Origin: Mycobacterium sp. Root265
GTDB lineage: Bacteria > Actinomycetota > Actinomycetes > Mycobacteriales > Mycobacteriaceae
Direction: 5' to 3'
Length of the DNA: 64,000 nt
Assembly (NCBI RefSeq): GCF_001428895.1
Contig: NZ_LMJA01000030.1
Coordinates: 647,644-711,643 of the forward strand
Position 1 is the first letter of the stretch. Each line of letters begins with the position of its first letter. Below are positions 17,464 through 25,565 of the stretch, in pieces. Both the position numbers and the translations under genes were made by a program. The notes under the pieces are model-generated. The model had not been told where the DNA came from. It saw only the letters and a program-made list of their open reading frames with translations, and made no database searches.

Positions 17464-18670
17464 CTGCCTCACCCCTCCCGCGCGTCATGATCCACGCCGC
17501 AGCGAGCGCCGCGAATGAACCGAGGATAGCGAGAATCGCGGCGGCGAGCCCTTGATTGACGGCCGCGCCCACCCAGCCGGCGATCGGATAGGTCAGCAGG
17601 AACCCGGCGTGTGACATCGAGAACTGCGCGGTGAACAGGGCGGTCCGGTTCGTCTCGGTGCTCGCCCGGCGCAGCAGGCGTCCCGCCGGGGTGTTGACCA
17701 TGGATGTCGCTGCGCCCAGCAGAGCCCACGTCGACGCCAGCACCGGCCACGTCGGGGTGGCGGCCACGAGCACCGTCGCGGCCACCAGCAGACCGGACGC
17801 GGCGACACCCGCTCCGCTCAGCATGACGGTGCGGTCGGTGACCACGGTGAGCAGCCTCGGCACCGACAGTGCCACCACCATCGACCCCGCGCCGTAGGCG
17901 GCCAGCATCATCGCGACATCGGCCTCGCTGCCGCCGAGCATGTCGCGGACGTACACCACGGTGTTGACCATGACCAGCGCGGTGGCCGCGGCGACCGCGA
18001 GATTCATGGCGACCAGCGCGCGTAATTCACGATGGTTCAGCATGTTTCGCGCGCCCGACAACAATCGCCGCCGCCACGGTGTGCGGTCGGGGTCGATGTC
18101 GGGCACCGCCGCGCGCCGCACCAGCGCCGCCGAGAGCAGGAATCCGGCGACGGTTCCAACGAACAGGCTGTTGTAGGTCAGCACCGCCAGCAGTGCGGCC
18201 GCCAGGATCGGGCTGACCATCGCCTCCAGGTCATATGCCAACCGGGACAGCGACAATCCCCGGGTGTAGGCCCGCTCGTCGGTGAGTATCGCGGGGATCA
18301 CCGCCTGGAAGGCGGGTGTGAATGTCGCCGACGCTGCCTGCAGGACGAACACCAGCGCGAAGATCTGCCAGATCTGCCCGACGAACGGCAACATCAGGGC
18401 GACCGTGGCCCGGGTCAGGTCCGCCCCGATGAGAACGGCTCTGCGCGGCAGGCGATTCGTCACCGTCGCCATGATCGGTGCGACGAAGACGTAGGCCAGC
18501 ATCTTGATCGCCAGCACCGTGCCGAGCACCGCTCCGGCGGTGGGTCCGGCCAGGTCGTAGGCCAGCAGGCTGAGCGCGACCGTCAGCAGGCCGGTGCCAC
18601 CGAGCGCCACGATCTGCGCCGCGAAGAGTCGCCGGAACACCGGGTTGCCGAGGACGGCGGTGCTGCTCAC
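17405..18670 (-). CDS. Major facilitator superfamily exporter
   Basis: A 421-residue integral membrane protein with the hydrophobic pattern of about 12 transmembrane helices. The N-terminal half has FRRLFAAQIVALGGTGLLTVALSLLAYDLAG and the inter-domain loop is basic (RRAAVPDIDPDRTPWRRRL), as in drug or metal efflux MFS carriers. It is the first gene of a two-gene operon with an ArsR repressor, an arrangement used for toxin or metal-ion resistance; the exported compound is unknown. The 48-bp gap between it and the upstream regulator gene is almost filled by a 32-bp perfect palindrome. Confidence 0.88.
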   Translation of the reverse strand: MSSTAVLGNPVFRRLFAAQIVALGGTGLLTVALSLLAYDLAGPTAGAVLGTVLAIKMLAYVFVAPIMATVTNRLPRRAVLIGADLTRATVALMLPFVGQIWQIFALVFVLQAASATFTPAFQAVIPAILTDERAYTRGLSLSRLAYDLEAMVSPILAAALLAVLTYNSLFVGTVAGFLLSAALVRRAAVPDIDPDRTPWRRRLLSGARNMLNHRELRALVAMNLAVAAATALVMVNTVVYVRDMLGGSEADVAMMLAAYGAGSMVVALSVPRLLTVVTDRTVMLSGAGVAASGLLVAATVLVAATPTWPVLASTWALLGAATSMVNTPAGRLLRRASTETNRTALFTAQFSMSHAGFLLTYPIAGWVGAAVNQGLAAAILAILGSFAALAAAWIMTRGRGEADGRDIARETPSRAVAESRP

Positions 18671-18682
18671 TCGTCAAGCATG

Positions 18683-18714
18683 ACATACATGTGCGCACGT
18701 GCGCACATGTATGT
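18683..18714. promoter_or_regulatory. 32-bp perfect palindrome, likely ArsR operator
   Basis: The left half is ACATACATGTGCGCAC and the right half is its exact reverse complement, with no spacer. It lies 12 bp upstream of the MFS start and 4 bp past the preceding stop codon. It has no T-tract and AT-rich ends, so an operator is more likely than a terminator. ACATACAT...ATGTATGT arms resemble SmtB/ArsR-type operators. Confidence 0.75.
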
Positions 18715-18718
18715 GTGT

Positions 18719-19537
18719 TCACCTGTCGGCGGTCGCCGCCAGACTGCCGAGCAGTGCCACCGCGTCCGCACTCGAGGACCCCGGTTCGGCCTGGTAGACC
18801 ACCAGCTCCTGGCCCGGCGCCGAACGCACCGCGAACGTCTGCATCTGCAAGGTCAGCCGTCCCACCGTCGGATGCTGAAACGACTTGTTGGACAGCGTTT
18901 TTCCGCGGGCATCGTGTCTGGCCCACAGATCGGCGAAGTCGGTGGCGGCAGCCAGCAGGTCGGCCAGGACGTCCGCCACCCGCGGGTCACCCGGGGCTTC
19001 GGCGTAGTTGCGGCGGAAACCCGCGACGGAATTCGCCGCGATCGAGGGCCAGTCCACATAGAACTCCCGGGCCCGGGCCTCGGTGAACACCAGCGACAGC
19101 AGGTTGCCGTGCGAGCCGAAATCACCGAACAGGGCATCGGCTATCGCGTTGGTGGCCAGCACGTCATAGGCCCGGTTGTAGACCAGTGCCGGATTGTCCG
19201 GCCAGGCGTCCATCAGGCGCATCAGTGCGGGGTCGACGCGATCCGGGACGACGACGGTATGCGGCCGCGGCGCCAGCCCCGCCACCCGGAACAGGTGCTG
19301 GCGGCCGTCGTCGTCGAGTCGCAGCGCCGCCCCGAGCGCATCGAGCACCTGTGCCGACGGGGACCGTTCCCGGCCCTGCTCCAGCCGGACGTAGTAGTCC
19401 ACGCTGACGCCGGCCAACAGCGCCACCTCCTCGCGTCGCAGCCCCGCCACCCGGCGGTGCCCGACGCTGACCAGACCCACATCACCCGGGCTGACCAGTG
19501 CGCGCCTGCTGCGTAGGTAGTCCCCCAGATCCGACAT
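18719..19537 (-). CDS. XRE/MmyB-like helix-turn-helix regulator
   Basis: A 272-residue regulator with an N-terminal HTH (LRREEVALLAGVSVDYYVRLEQGRE) and a C-terminal MmyB-type ligand-binding domain (residues ~105-260; WPDNPALVYNRAYDVLATNAIADALF, LSNKSFQHPTVGRLTL). Such domains bind fatty-acid-like ligands. The start ATG 19537 is 6 nt after a TACTGT hexamer; an upstream in-frame start at 19594 would run through the promoter and operator and is rejected. The gene is divergent from an SDR gene across a 101-bp gap with a 25-bp inverted repeat, so it probably represses both itself and the SDR, as is common for this family. Confidence 0.88.
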   Translation of the reverse strand: MSDLGDYLRSRRALVSPGDVGLVSVGHRRVAGLRREEVALLAGVSVDYYVRLEQGRERSPSAQVLDALGAALRLDDDGRQHLFRVAGLAPRPHTVVVPDRVDPALMRLMDAWPDNPALVYNRAYDVLATNAIADALFGDFGSHGNLLSLVFTEARAREFYVDWPSIAANSVAGFRRNYAEAPGDPRVADVLADLLAAATDFADLWARHDARGKTLSNKSFQHPTVGRLTLQMQTFAVRSAPGQELVVYQAEPGSSSADAVALLGSLAATADR

Positions 19538-19543
19538 ACCGCC

Positions 19544-19549
19544 ACAGTA
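19544..19549 (-). promoter_or_regulatory. -10 hexamer TACTGT of the MmyB-like regulator gene
   Basis: TACTGT on the minus strand lies 6 nt before ATG 19537, with no Shine-Dalgarno sequence, consistent with a leaderless transcript. The operator-like repeat at 19569-19593 covers the expected -35 region. Confidence 0.5.
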
Positions 19550-19568
19550 GGACGCATCGGCACCGCGC

Positions 19569-19593
19569 TGCCTGGGTGCGCTGCACCCAGGCA
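19569..19593. promoter_or_regulatory. Inverted repeat between divergent regulator and SDR genes
   Basis: Perfect 11-bp arms TGCCTGGGTGC and GCACCCAGGCA with a 3-bp GCT spacer, 32 bp upstream of the regulator start and 46 bp upstream of the SDR start. This is the usual place for the operator of a MmyB-like regulator controlling a divergent oxidoreductase gene. Confidence 0.7.
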
Positions 19594-19638
19594 CACCGCG
19601 TCCTGGCTGACCGTCCGGTGCCGTCCGACGCTGGGGTC

Positions 19639-20349
19639 ATGACAGATAACAAGATCGTCCTCGTCACCGGAGCCACCAGCGGTATCGGCGCGGCGGTGGC
19701 CCGCAGGCTCGCCGCCCGGGGCCACCAGGTGCTCGCCGGTGCCCGCCGCGAAGACCGCCTCGCCGAACTGGCGGGTGACAACATTGCGGTGCGCCGCCTC
19801 GATGTCACCGACCGCGCCGATGTCGCGTCGTTCGTCGAGTGGGCGGTCGCCGCTTACGGCCGCATCGACGTCATCGTCAACAACGCCGGCGTGATGCCGC
19901 TGTCCCGGCTCGACGCGCTGCTGGTGGACGAATGGGACGCCATGATCGACGTCAACGTGCGCGGTCTGCTCAACGGCATCGCCGCGGCGCTGCCGCAGTT
20001 CCAGCGGCAAGGCCACGGGCATTTCGTCACGGTGGCCTCGGTCGGCGCTCATGAGGTGGTGCCCACCGCGGCGGTCTACTGCGGCACCAAACACGCCGCC
20101 TGGGCGATCACCGAGGGTCTGCGACAGGAGCTCGACCCGTCCATCCGGGTCACCACCGTCTCCCCCGGGGTGGTGGAATCCGAACTGGCCGAATCGATCA
20201 CCGATCCGACGGCGGCAGCGGCGATGCAGACGTACCGGGCCGACTCGATTCCGCCGGACGCCATCGCCAGGGCCATCGCCTACGCGATCGACGAACCCGC
20301 AGAGGTGGACGTCAACGAGCTGGTGATCCGGCCGGCACGTCAGCGCTGA
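19639..20349 (+). CDS. Short-chain dehydrogenase/reductase
   Basis: A 236-residue classical SDR: cofactor motif VLVTGATSGIGAAVARRL, structural VNNAG, Ser in VTVASVGAH and catalytic YCGTKHA (YxxxK). The Arg-rich GARREDRLAEL after beta-2 suggests NADPH preference. ATG 19639 directly precedes the Rossmann fold; the open frame upstream runs through the operator and is not used. Its last 38 nt overlap, antisense, the 3' end of the enoyl-CoA hydratase gene. The divergent MmyB-like regulator is its probable controller. Substrate unknown. Confidence 0.9.
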   Translation: MTDNKIVLVTGATSGIGAAVARRLAARGHQVLAGARREDRLAELAGDNIAVRRLDVTDRADVASFVEWAVAAYGRIDVIVNNAGVMPLSRLDALLVDEWDAMIDVNVRGLLNGIAAALPQFQRQGHGHFVTVASVGAHEVVPTAAVYCGTKHAAWAITEGLRQELDPSIRVTTVSPGVVESELAESITDPTAAAAMQTYRADSIPPDAIARAIAYAIDEPAEVDVNELVIRPARQR

Positions 20350-21226
20350 TCTCGTCGACCAGCCCCCAGGCCAGCGCGGTCGCCGCGTCGATGGTCACAC
20401 CGGAGAGCACCAGATACGCGGTGCGCCAGCGCCCGATGCGCCGGGTGATGCTGACGGTGCCACCGGCGCCGGGGATCAGACCCAGCGCGAGCTCGGGCAG
20501 ACCGATGGTGGCGTCGGGGTGGCACCGGATGTGCCCGCAATAGGCGGCCATCTCCAGCCCACTGCCCAACACCTGGCCGTGCACCTCGGCCCGGCAGGCC
20601 GGGCCCAGACGTTCGGTCAGTTCGGCCAGCGCCAGGGCCGGGCTGTGCCGGGTGCGCGCCAGGTGCGCGCTGGCCGGGTCGGCGAACGTGCCGAACTCGG
20701 CGAGGTCACCACCGCTGCAGAAGGACGGACCGTTGCCGGCCAGCACCACCTCGGTCACCGAATCGTCCAGCCGGGCCACCTCGAGAGCCTCCAGCAGGGC
20801 GGCGCGGGCATCGGTGGTGAAGGCGTTGTGCCGCCGTGTCCGGTTGAAGCGGATCGACAGGGTGTCGCCGCGGCGTTCGGCCTGCACCGGATCCGGCACC
20901 ACCGGTAGCTGCACGGGCCCGCGTTCGTCGAGCCAGCGGGCGAATTCGGCTCCGGACTGCAGCGTCGAGTACGCCAGCGATTCGGTGATCAGACCCCCGA
21001 ACGCCGGGGCGGTCGGCTGATGGGCGCGCAGCACGTCATCGCATACCGCCGCGGCCTGCGGCCACCGCCCGCAGCGCTGGGTCAGATCGGCGAGCGCGTC
21101 ATCCACCGATGCGACCGTGACGACCCGCCGGTCGGCCGAATCCGCTTCGGTCAGCGTGAAAGTCGCGTCGTCGTCCGGCTTCTCGACGGCGACGCGTATT
21201 CCGGCGGGCAGCTCCAGCACCGTCAT
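20312..21226 (-). CDS. Enoyl-CoA hydratase/isomerase with N-terminal extension
   Basis: A 304-residue crotonase-fold protein. The oxyanion hole segments are VLAGNGPSFCSGGDLAEFG and GSGLEMAAYCGHIRCHPDATIGLPELALGLIPGAGGT; the two catalytic glutamates of hydratases appear as GLEMA and LPELA. About 110 residues precede the crotonase core (VDDALADLTQRCGRWPQAAAVCDDVLRA), longer than in standard EchA proteins. It begins 13 bp after the fadD4-like gene in the same direction, so activation of an acid and hydration of its enoyl-CoA are probably coupled. The 3' end overlaps the convergent SDR gene. Confidence 0.85.
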   Translation of the reverse strand: MTVLELPAGIRVAVEKPDDDATFTLTEADSADRRVVTVASVDDALADLTQRCGRWPQAAAVCDDVLRAHQPTAPAFGGLITESLAYSTLQSGAEFARWLDERGPVQLPVVPDPVQAERRGDTLSIRFNRTRRHNAFTTDARAALLEALEVARLDDSVTEVVLAGNGPSFCSGGDLAEFGTFADPASAHLARTRHSPALALAELTERLGPACRAEVHGQVLGSGLEMAAYCGHIRCHPDATIGLPELALGLIPGAGGTVSITRRIGRWRTAYLVLSGVTIDAATALAWGLVDEISADVPAGSPAR

Positions 21227-21239
21227 GGGGCCGCCGTCA

Positions 21240-22757
21240 TCACGAGTACCGTGTGATCAACTCCTGCTTGTACAGCTTGCCGGTGTCGGTGCGCGGCAAC
21301 TGGGCTTCGAAGGAGATCGAGCGCGGGCACTTGTAGTGCGACAGCTGATCCCGCAGCCAGGTCAGCAGTTCGTCGGCGAACTCGGGGGTGGCGTCGGCGG
21401 GGTCGACGGTCTGCACGACACCCTTGACGGTCTGGCCCATCTCGTCGTCGGGAATGCCGAACACCGCGGCGTCCATCACCTTCGGATGGATGACGAGCAT
21501 GTTCTCGGCTTCCTGGGGGTAGATGTTCACCCCGCCGGAGATGATCATGTGGTGGCGCCGGTCGGTCAGGTACAGGTAGCCGTCTTCATCGAGATACCCG
21601 ATGTCGCCCACCGTCTTCCAGCCGTGCGAGTCCCGCGAGGACGCCGTTTTCGCGGTGTCGTTGAGGTATTCGAAATCGGCGCCGCCCTCGAAGAAGATCT
21701 CGCCGTGCTGCCCCGCGGGCACCTCGTTACCGTCCTCGTCGAGGATGTGCACCACACCGGTCATCGCCTTGCCGACCGAGCCGGGGTGCGCCAGCCACTC
21801 GTCAGCGCTGATCAGGGTGGCACCGATGGCTTCCGAGGAGGCGTAGTACTCGTCGACGATCGGACCCCACCAGTCGATCATCTGCTTCTTGATCTCCACC
21901 GGACACGGAGCCGCCGCGTGCATCACCCGCTGCAGGCTCGACACGTCATACGATTTGCGCACCTGCTCAGGCAGTTTCAGCATGCGGGTGAACATCACCG
22001 GGACGAATTGGCCGTGTGTGACGCCGTACTTTCCGATGGCGTCCAACGCGCCTTCGGCATCGAACTTCTCCAGCACCACCGTGGTGATGCCGCCGGCCTG
22101 CGCCTGCATCGACCACACCGAGGGCGCGGTGTGATAGAGCGGCGCCGGGCTCAGGTATACGGCCTCGGGGTTCATCCAGAACGACACCAGTGCGGCCATC
22201 AGACCCGGCGTCTCCGAGGGCGGCAGGTGGGGCAGATCGCGCTTGATGCCCTTGGGGCGGCCCGTGGTGCCCGACGAGTACTGGAGCAGGTCGCCGTCCC
22301 ACTCGTCCTCGATGGGAGTGGTCGGCAGATCGGCGACCGCATCCGGGTATTTCGCCCACCCGTCGAGGTCTCCCGTGGTCAGCAGAACCGGGGGAAGTCC
22401 GTTGGGCAGGTGCTCGGCCAGCCCCTCCAGTACCGGGCGCAGCGCCTCCGAGCCGACGATGGCCTTGGCCGCGCTGTTGTCGACGATGTAGGCCGCCTCA
22501 GCCGCGGTGAGATGGGTGTTGATCGGCACGTAGTACAGCCCGCTGCGACGCGCGGCCCACATGACGGTGTGCATGTGCTCGTTGTTCTCGATCAGAATCG
22601 CGACCGCGTCGCCTTCGACCAGCCCGTGTTCGCGGAAGTAGTGCGCCAGCTGATTGGCGCGGGCTTCCATCTCGCCGAACGTCACCACCGTGCCGGTGGG
22701 GTACAGGATGACGGCGGGCTTGTCGGGCGCGGCGACGGCCGTTTCACGGATCTGCAT
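21240..22757 (-). CDS. fadD4: Fatty acyl-CoA synthetase, FadD4-like
   Basis: A 505-residue ANL ligase. The ATP-binding loop is LQYSSGTTGRPKGIKRDLP, then YYASSEAIG, the hinge DRRHHMIISGGVNIYPQEAENML and the C-terminal lysine in PRTDTGKLYKQEL. Its ATG lacks a Shine-Dalgarno and lies 6 nt after TAAAGT. It heads a two-gene operon with the enoyl-CoA hydratase. Its start MQIRETAVAAPDKPAV and the neighbouring lipW and Rv0216-like genes point to FadD4 (Rv0214), but the acid it activates is not known. Confidence 0.85.
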   Translation of the reverse strand: MQIRETAVAAPDKPAVILYPTGTVVTFGEMEARANQLAHYFREHGLVEGDAVAILIENNEHMHTVMWAARRSGLYYVPINTHLTAAEAAYIVDNSAAKAIVGSEALRPVLEGLAEHLPNGLPPVLLTTGDLDGWAKYPDAVADLPTTPIEDEWDGDLLQYSSGTTGRPKGIKRDLPHLPPSETPGLMAALVSFWMNPEAVYLSPAPLYHTAPSVWSMQAQAGGITTVVLEKFDAEGALDAIGKYGVTHGQFVPVMFTRMLKLPEQVRKSYDVSSLQRVMHAAAPCPVEIKKQMIDWWGPIVDEYYASSEAIGATLISADEWLAHPGSVGKAMTGVVHILDEDGNEVPAGQHGEIFFEGGADFEYLNDTAKTASSRDSHGWKTVGDIGYLDEDGYLYLTDRRHHMIISGGVNIYPQEAENMLVIHPKVMDAAVFGIPDDEMGQTVKGVVQTVDPADATPEFADELLTWLRDQLSHYKCPRSISFEAQLPRTDTGKLYKQELITRYS

Positions 22758-22763
22758 GAGGCG

Positions 22764-22769
22764 ACTTTA
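22764..22769 (-). promoter_or_regulatory. -10 hexamer TAAAGT of the fadD4-like gene
   Basis: TAAAGT on the minus strand, 6 nt before ATG 22757, no Shine-Dalgarno; a leaderless promoter is likely. Confidence 0.5.
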
Positions 22770-22958
22770 CGATGCCGCCACCGCGCCCCGGCAGCCAAGC
22801 CACCAAAAACTTGACATCCGTCAAGATTGCCGACGCCCGGTGCCGGCCTGGACGGGCCTCCCCGACGTCACGATGTGATTTTGGCAACTCATCAATCGAT
22901 TGCTGTCCAAGACCTTCACAGACAATTAAGCAGCTGATATTACTTAGCTACCGATCTA

Positions 22959-22977
22959 TAAGGTTAGCTTTACCATC
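22959..22977. promoter_or_regulatory. IdeR-like iron box
   Basis: The 19 bases starting TAAGGTTAGCTTTACC agree with the IdeR/DtxR consensus TWAGGTWAGSCTWACCTWA at 16 of 19 positions. They lie in an AT-rich island with several -10-like sequences, 59 bp upstream of the start of the predicted Fe(II)/2OG oxygenase. Iron-loaded IdeR bound here would overlap the promoter and repress it. No other gene is oriented to use it except possibly the divergent fadD4-like gene 200 bp away. Confidence 0.6.
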
Positions 22978-23036
22978 ACTGGCGAAATACAGAGCATCAC
23001 GAGTCGCTCCTGATCCCAGCAAGAAAGGGGGCGGCA

Positions 23037-23816
23037 ATGGACGTCGATGTCCGCGAGCGCGAGGACGCCACGACACACTGCGGAGCGACGCACACCGGAT
23101 TCGCCGCCACCGCGCCCGATGTGGTCGCCGAGATAGACCTGGCGGGCTCGGCCTGTCTGCCGTCCGCCGTCAGTGCCGGATGGCTCGAACAGGTGCGTGG
23201 CTTCGCCGCCGACATGGTCGGAGGTCAGCACGAGATGATGATCGAGGGCGTGGAAGCGGCCGGGCTGCCTTTCCTGCAGGAGCTCACCGCCGACGCCGGC
23301 CTGCGGCATCTCGCAGAGTCTGTCGCCCGGTTGGCCTATCCCGGTGGCGACGACGATGACCGGGAGTTCGACTGCGCCGTCCGGATCATCGACGGTCCCG
23401 ATCCGCAGGACCGGCCGCTGTGGCTGCACTACGACGCGTCCGTGCTGACCGTCGTGCTTCCCGTCCTCGTTCCCGAGGCCACAGCCGGCCAGTCCGGAGA
23501 ACTCGTGTTGTGCCCCAATCGCCGGGGCTATCGCAGGTCGGTGCTGATCAATGTCGCGGAGAAGGCCATCGCGCAGAGCGATGCGTACCGCCGCCGGTTC
23601 CTGCGCCGGCTGCGCTGGGGCCTGGACACCGAGATCGTGTCGATGACGCCCGGAAACGCCTACCTTTTCTGGGGCTACCGGTCCTATCACGCCACCCTGC
23701 CGTGCGCTCCCGGGACCAGGCGCATCACCGTGGTGCTGCACTACAAGAACGTGCACGCCCACAGCAGGCTGCTCGAGCGCGCCAAGGCCGTCCGGGCACT
23801 GCTGCGGCCCGCGTGA
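23037..23816 (+). CDS. Predicted Fe(II)/2-oxoglutarate-dependent oxygenase
   Basis: A 259-residue soluble protein without a recognised named family. The facial-triad pattern of 2OG-Fe(II) oxygenases is visible: PLWLHYDASVLTVVLPV (His131-x-Asp133), a distal FWGYRSYHATLPCAPGTRRITVVLHY with His218, and Arg228 or Arg229 about ten residues later for 2OG. SGELVLCPNRRG is the usual loop between. The start ATG 23037 follows AGAAAGGGGG. An IdeR-like box sits upstream, suggesting induction under iron limitation. It could hydroxylate a siderophore or another small molecule; nothing else here identifies the substrate. It is followed at 103 bp by an MscS channel gene. Confidence 0.6.
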   Translation: MDVDVREREDATTHCGATHTGFAATAPDVVAEIDLAGSACLPSAVSAGWLEQVRGFAADMVGGQHEMMIEGVEAAGLPFLQELTADAGLRHLAESVARLAYPGGDDDDREFDCAVRIIDGPDPQDRPLWLHYDASVLTVVLPVLVPEATAGQSGELVLCPNRRGYRRSVLINVAEKAIAQSDAYRRRFLRRLRWGLDTEIVSMTPGNAYLFWGYRSYHATLPCAPGTRRITVVLHYKNVHAHSRLLERAKAVRALLRPA

Positions 23817-23918
23817 TCGGAGTCTCCGCGGGCCGGGGTTGATGTGCCGACAGGGCGGGTAGCCAAGCCGGGTGTGCAAGGACGCACGGGCCAACCTGAT
23901 CCCGACCCGAAAGCAGCC

Positions 23919-25136
23919 ATGCCTGAGGAGTTCGAACTCGTTTCCGCAACAAACCTCGCCGTCACCCTGACCTGGGTGACCGGCGCCGTCACCATCGCCT
24001 ATTTCTTGGGCGTCGCGGTGTCCTGGGTGCTCCAGCGCGCAGGTCGGCGCAGCCAATGGCTGACCGATATCGCGCTGCTCACCCGCCGGCCGGTGCGTGC
24101 CGGCCTGATGGTCATCGCCGCCTCGGTGGCACTGCAACGCACGTCCAACCCCCAGGACAGCTGGCGGCCCTGGGTGGACCACAGCCTGCGGATCCTGACC
24201 ATCGCCACCGTCACCTGGCTGATCGCCAAGCTGGTCGTGGTCGTGGAGCGCCGGATGATCGCCCGCTTCGGCGGCGGTGACACCGGGCTCACCGACGCCG
24301 ATCTGCAACGCCGCAAGGTCCGTACCCAGTTGACGGTGCTGCGTCGGCTCGCCATGGCAGTCGTGGTGCTGCTCGGGATGGCCGCGGCACTGATGACCTT
24401 CCCGTCCTTCGCCGATATCGGCAAGACGCTGTTCGCCTCCGCCGGTGTGCTCTCGGTGGTGGCGGGCCTGGCCGCGCAGACCTCGCTCGGTTCGGTGTTC
24501 GCCGGCTTGCAGATCGCGTTCACCGATGCGATCCGGGTCGGCGATGTCGTGGTGCTGGAGAAGGAATGGGGCCGCATCGAGGAGATCACCCTGACCTACG
24601 TGGTGGTGCAGGTCTGGGACGAACGCCGACTGGTGCTGCCGTGCACCTACTTCACCACCACGCCCTTCCAGAACTGGACCCGCAGCGCGACCGAGATACT
24701 CGGCACCGTGATGATCGACGTCGACTTCACCGTGCCCCTGGAAGCCATGCGCGCGGAGCTGGACCGGCTGTTGAAACGAAATGAGTTGTGGGACGGCCGT
24801 TCCGGAGTCCTGCAGGTCGTCGACGCGGTCAACGGCACCGTGCGGGTCCGGATCACCGTCAGCGCACCCAACGCCGGCGCACTGTGGGACCTGCAGTGCG
24901 CGGTCCGTGAGGGCATGGTGCTGTGGCTGCAACGCAGTCAGAGCGGCGCGCTCCCGCGCTGGCGGTTCGAGCCGGCATCGGGTGAGGTCGTGGCACCCCG
25001 CCCGCACACCGAGAAAGTCACGGCCACCAACGAATCCGGCCTGTTCTCCGGCAGCGACAAAGCCGAGGAACGCGGCAGGGCCTTCGACGATTCGGGCGAG
25101 GATGCCCGGCAGCTCATCAAAGAGGAGAGCAGATGA
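23919..25136 (+). CDS. MscS-family mechanosensitive ion channel
   Basis: A ~405-residue membrane protein. Several hydrophobic helices (LAVTLTWVTGAVTIAYFLGVAVSWVL, VRAGLMVIAASVAL, LRILTIATVTWLIAKLVVVV, LAMAVVVLLGMAAAL) precede the pore helix TLFASAGVLSVVAGLAAQTSLGSVFAGL and the beta domain DAIRVGDVVVLEKEWGRIEEITLTYVVV. Ions would be released under hypo-osmotic shock. ATG 23919 is preferred to the upstream GTG 23844, since the extra residues are polar, Pro-rich and preceded by no ribosome site. A charged C-terminal tail follows the beta domain. ATGA overlap with the SRPBCC gene makes them an operon. Confidence 0.88.
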   Translation: MPEEFELVSATNLAVTLTWVTGAVTIAYFLGVAVSWVLQRAGRRSQWLTDIALLTRRPVRAGLMVIAASVALQRTSNPQDSWRPWVDHSLRILTIATVTWLIAKLVVVVERRMIARFGGGDTGLTDADLQRRKVRTQLTVLRRLAMAVVVLLGMAAALMTFPSFADIGKTLFASAGVLSVVAGLAAQTSLGSVFAGLQIAFTDAIRVGDVVVLEKEWGRIEEITLTYVVVQVWDERRLVLPCTYFTTTPFQNWTRSATEILGTVMIDVDFTVPLEAMRAELDRLLKRNELWDGRSGVLQVVDAVNGTVRVRITVSAPNAGALWDLQCAVREGMVLWLQRSQSGALPRWRFEPASGEVVAPRPHTEKVTATNESGLFSGSDKAEERGRAFDDSGEDARQLIKEESR

Positions 25137-25564
25137 TCGAGATGGAACGTGAGGTCACCACCGCGGTGGCCCCGGAGGTGGTGTTCGGCTACCTGTCGGA
25201 TTTCACCACCACCGAACAGTGGGAGCCCGGGACAGTACGCACCACCCGCATCGACGGGGACGGCGGCGTCGGCACCCGCTACGCCAACACCTCCCGGTTC
25301 GCGGGGCGCACCAGCGACCTCGAATACGAGGTGATCGGTGTGACGCCGGGGCGGTCCATTCAGCTACGCGGACAAAATGATTCGCTGGTCGCGCATGACA
25401 CGATCACCGTCACCCCGCACGACAGCGGCTCGAAGGTCACCTACCGTATCGAGTTCGCGTTCCAGGGTCTGCTGCGATTCGGCGAGCCGCTGCTGCGCAT
25501 TCCGGTCGCCAATCTCATGGACAAGGGCGTCGAGGGACTTCAGCGCGAACTCGCCAAACTCTGA
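25133..25564 (+). CDS. SRPBCC (START-like) family protein
   Basis: A 143-residue protein of the Bet v 1/polyketide-cyclase fold, beginning MIEMEREVTTAVAPEVVFGYLSDFTTTEQWEPGT, with GGVGTRYANTSRF and a long C-terminal helix (PVANLMDKGVEGLQRELAKL). Such proteins bind hydrophobic ligands in a deep cavity. The start overlaps the channel gene's stop (ATGA), so the two are translationally coupled, as is often seen for small SRPBCC proteins with membrane genes. It is convergent with an SDR gene with 1 nt between them. No catalytic assignment is possible. Confidence 0.85.
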   Translation: MIEMEREVTTAVAPEVVFGYLSDFTTTEQWEPGTVRTTRIDGDGGVGTRYANTSRFAGRTSDLEYEVIGVTPGRSIQLRGQNDSLVAHDTITVTPHDSGSKVTYRIEFAFQGLLRFGEPLLRIPVANLMDKGVEGLQRELAKL

Positions 25565-25565
25565 A

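Noticed and set aside
18683-18714. Palindrome as a terminator of the MmyB-like gene
   Set aside because: It has no T-tract, is exactly symmetrical with AT-rich ends and lies directly at the promoter of the MFS gene, so an operator fits better.
22956-25007. 683-residue minus-strand ORF opposite the oxygenase and MscS genes
   Set aside because: It spans two well-formed plus-strand genes and an intergenic region with an iron box, and its product is composition-biased.
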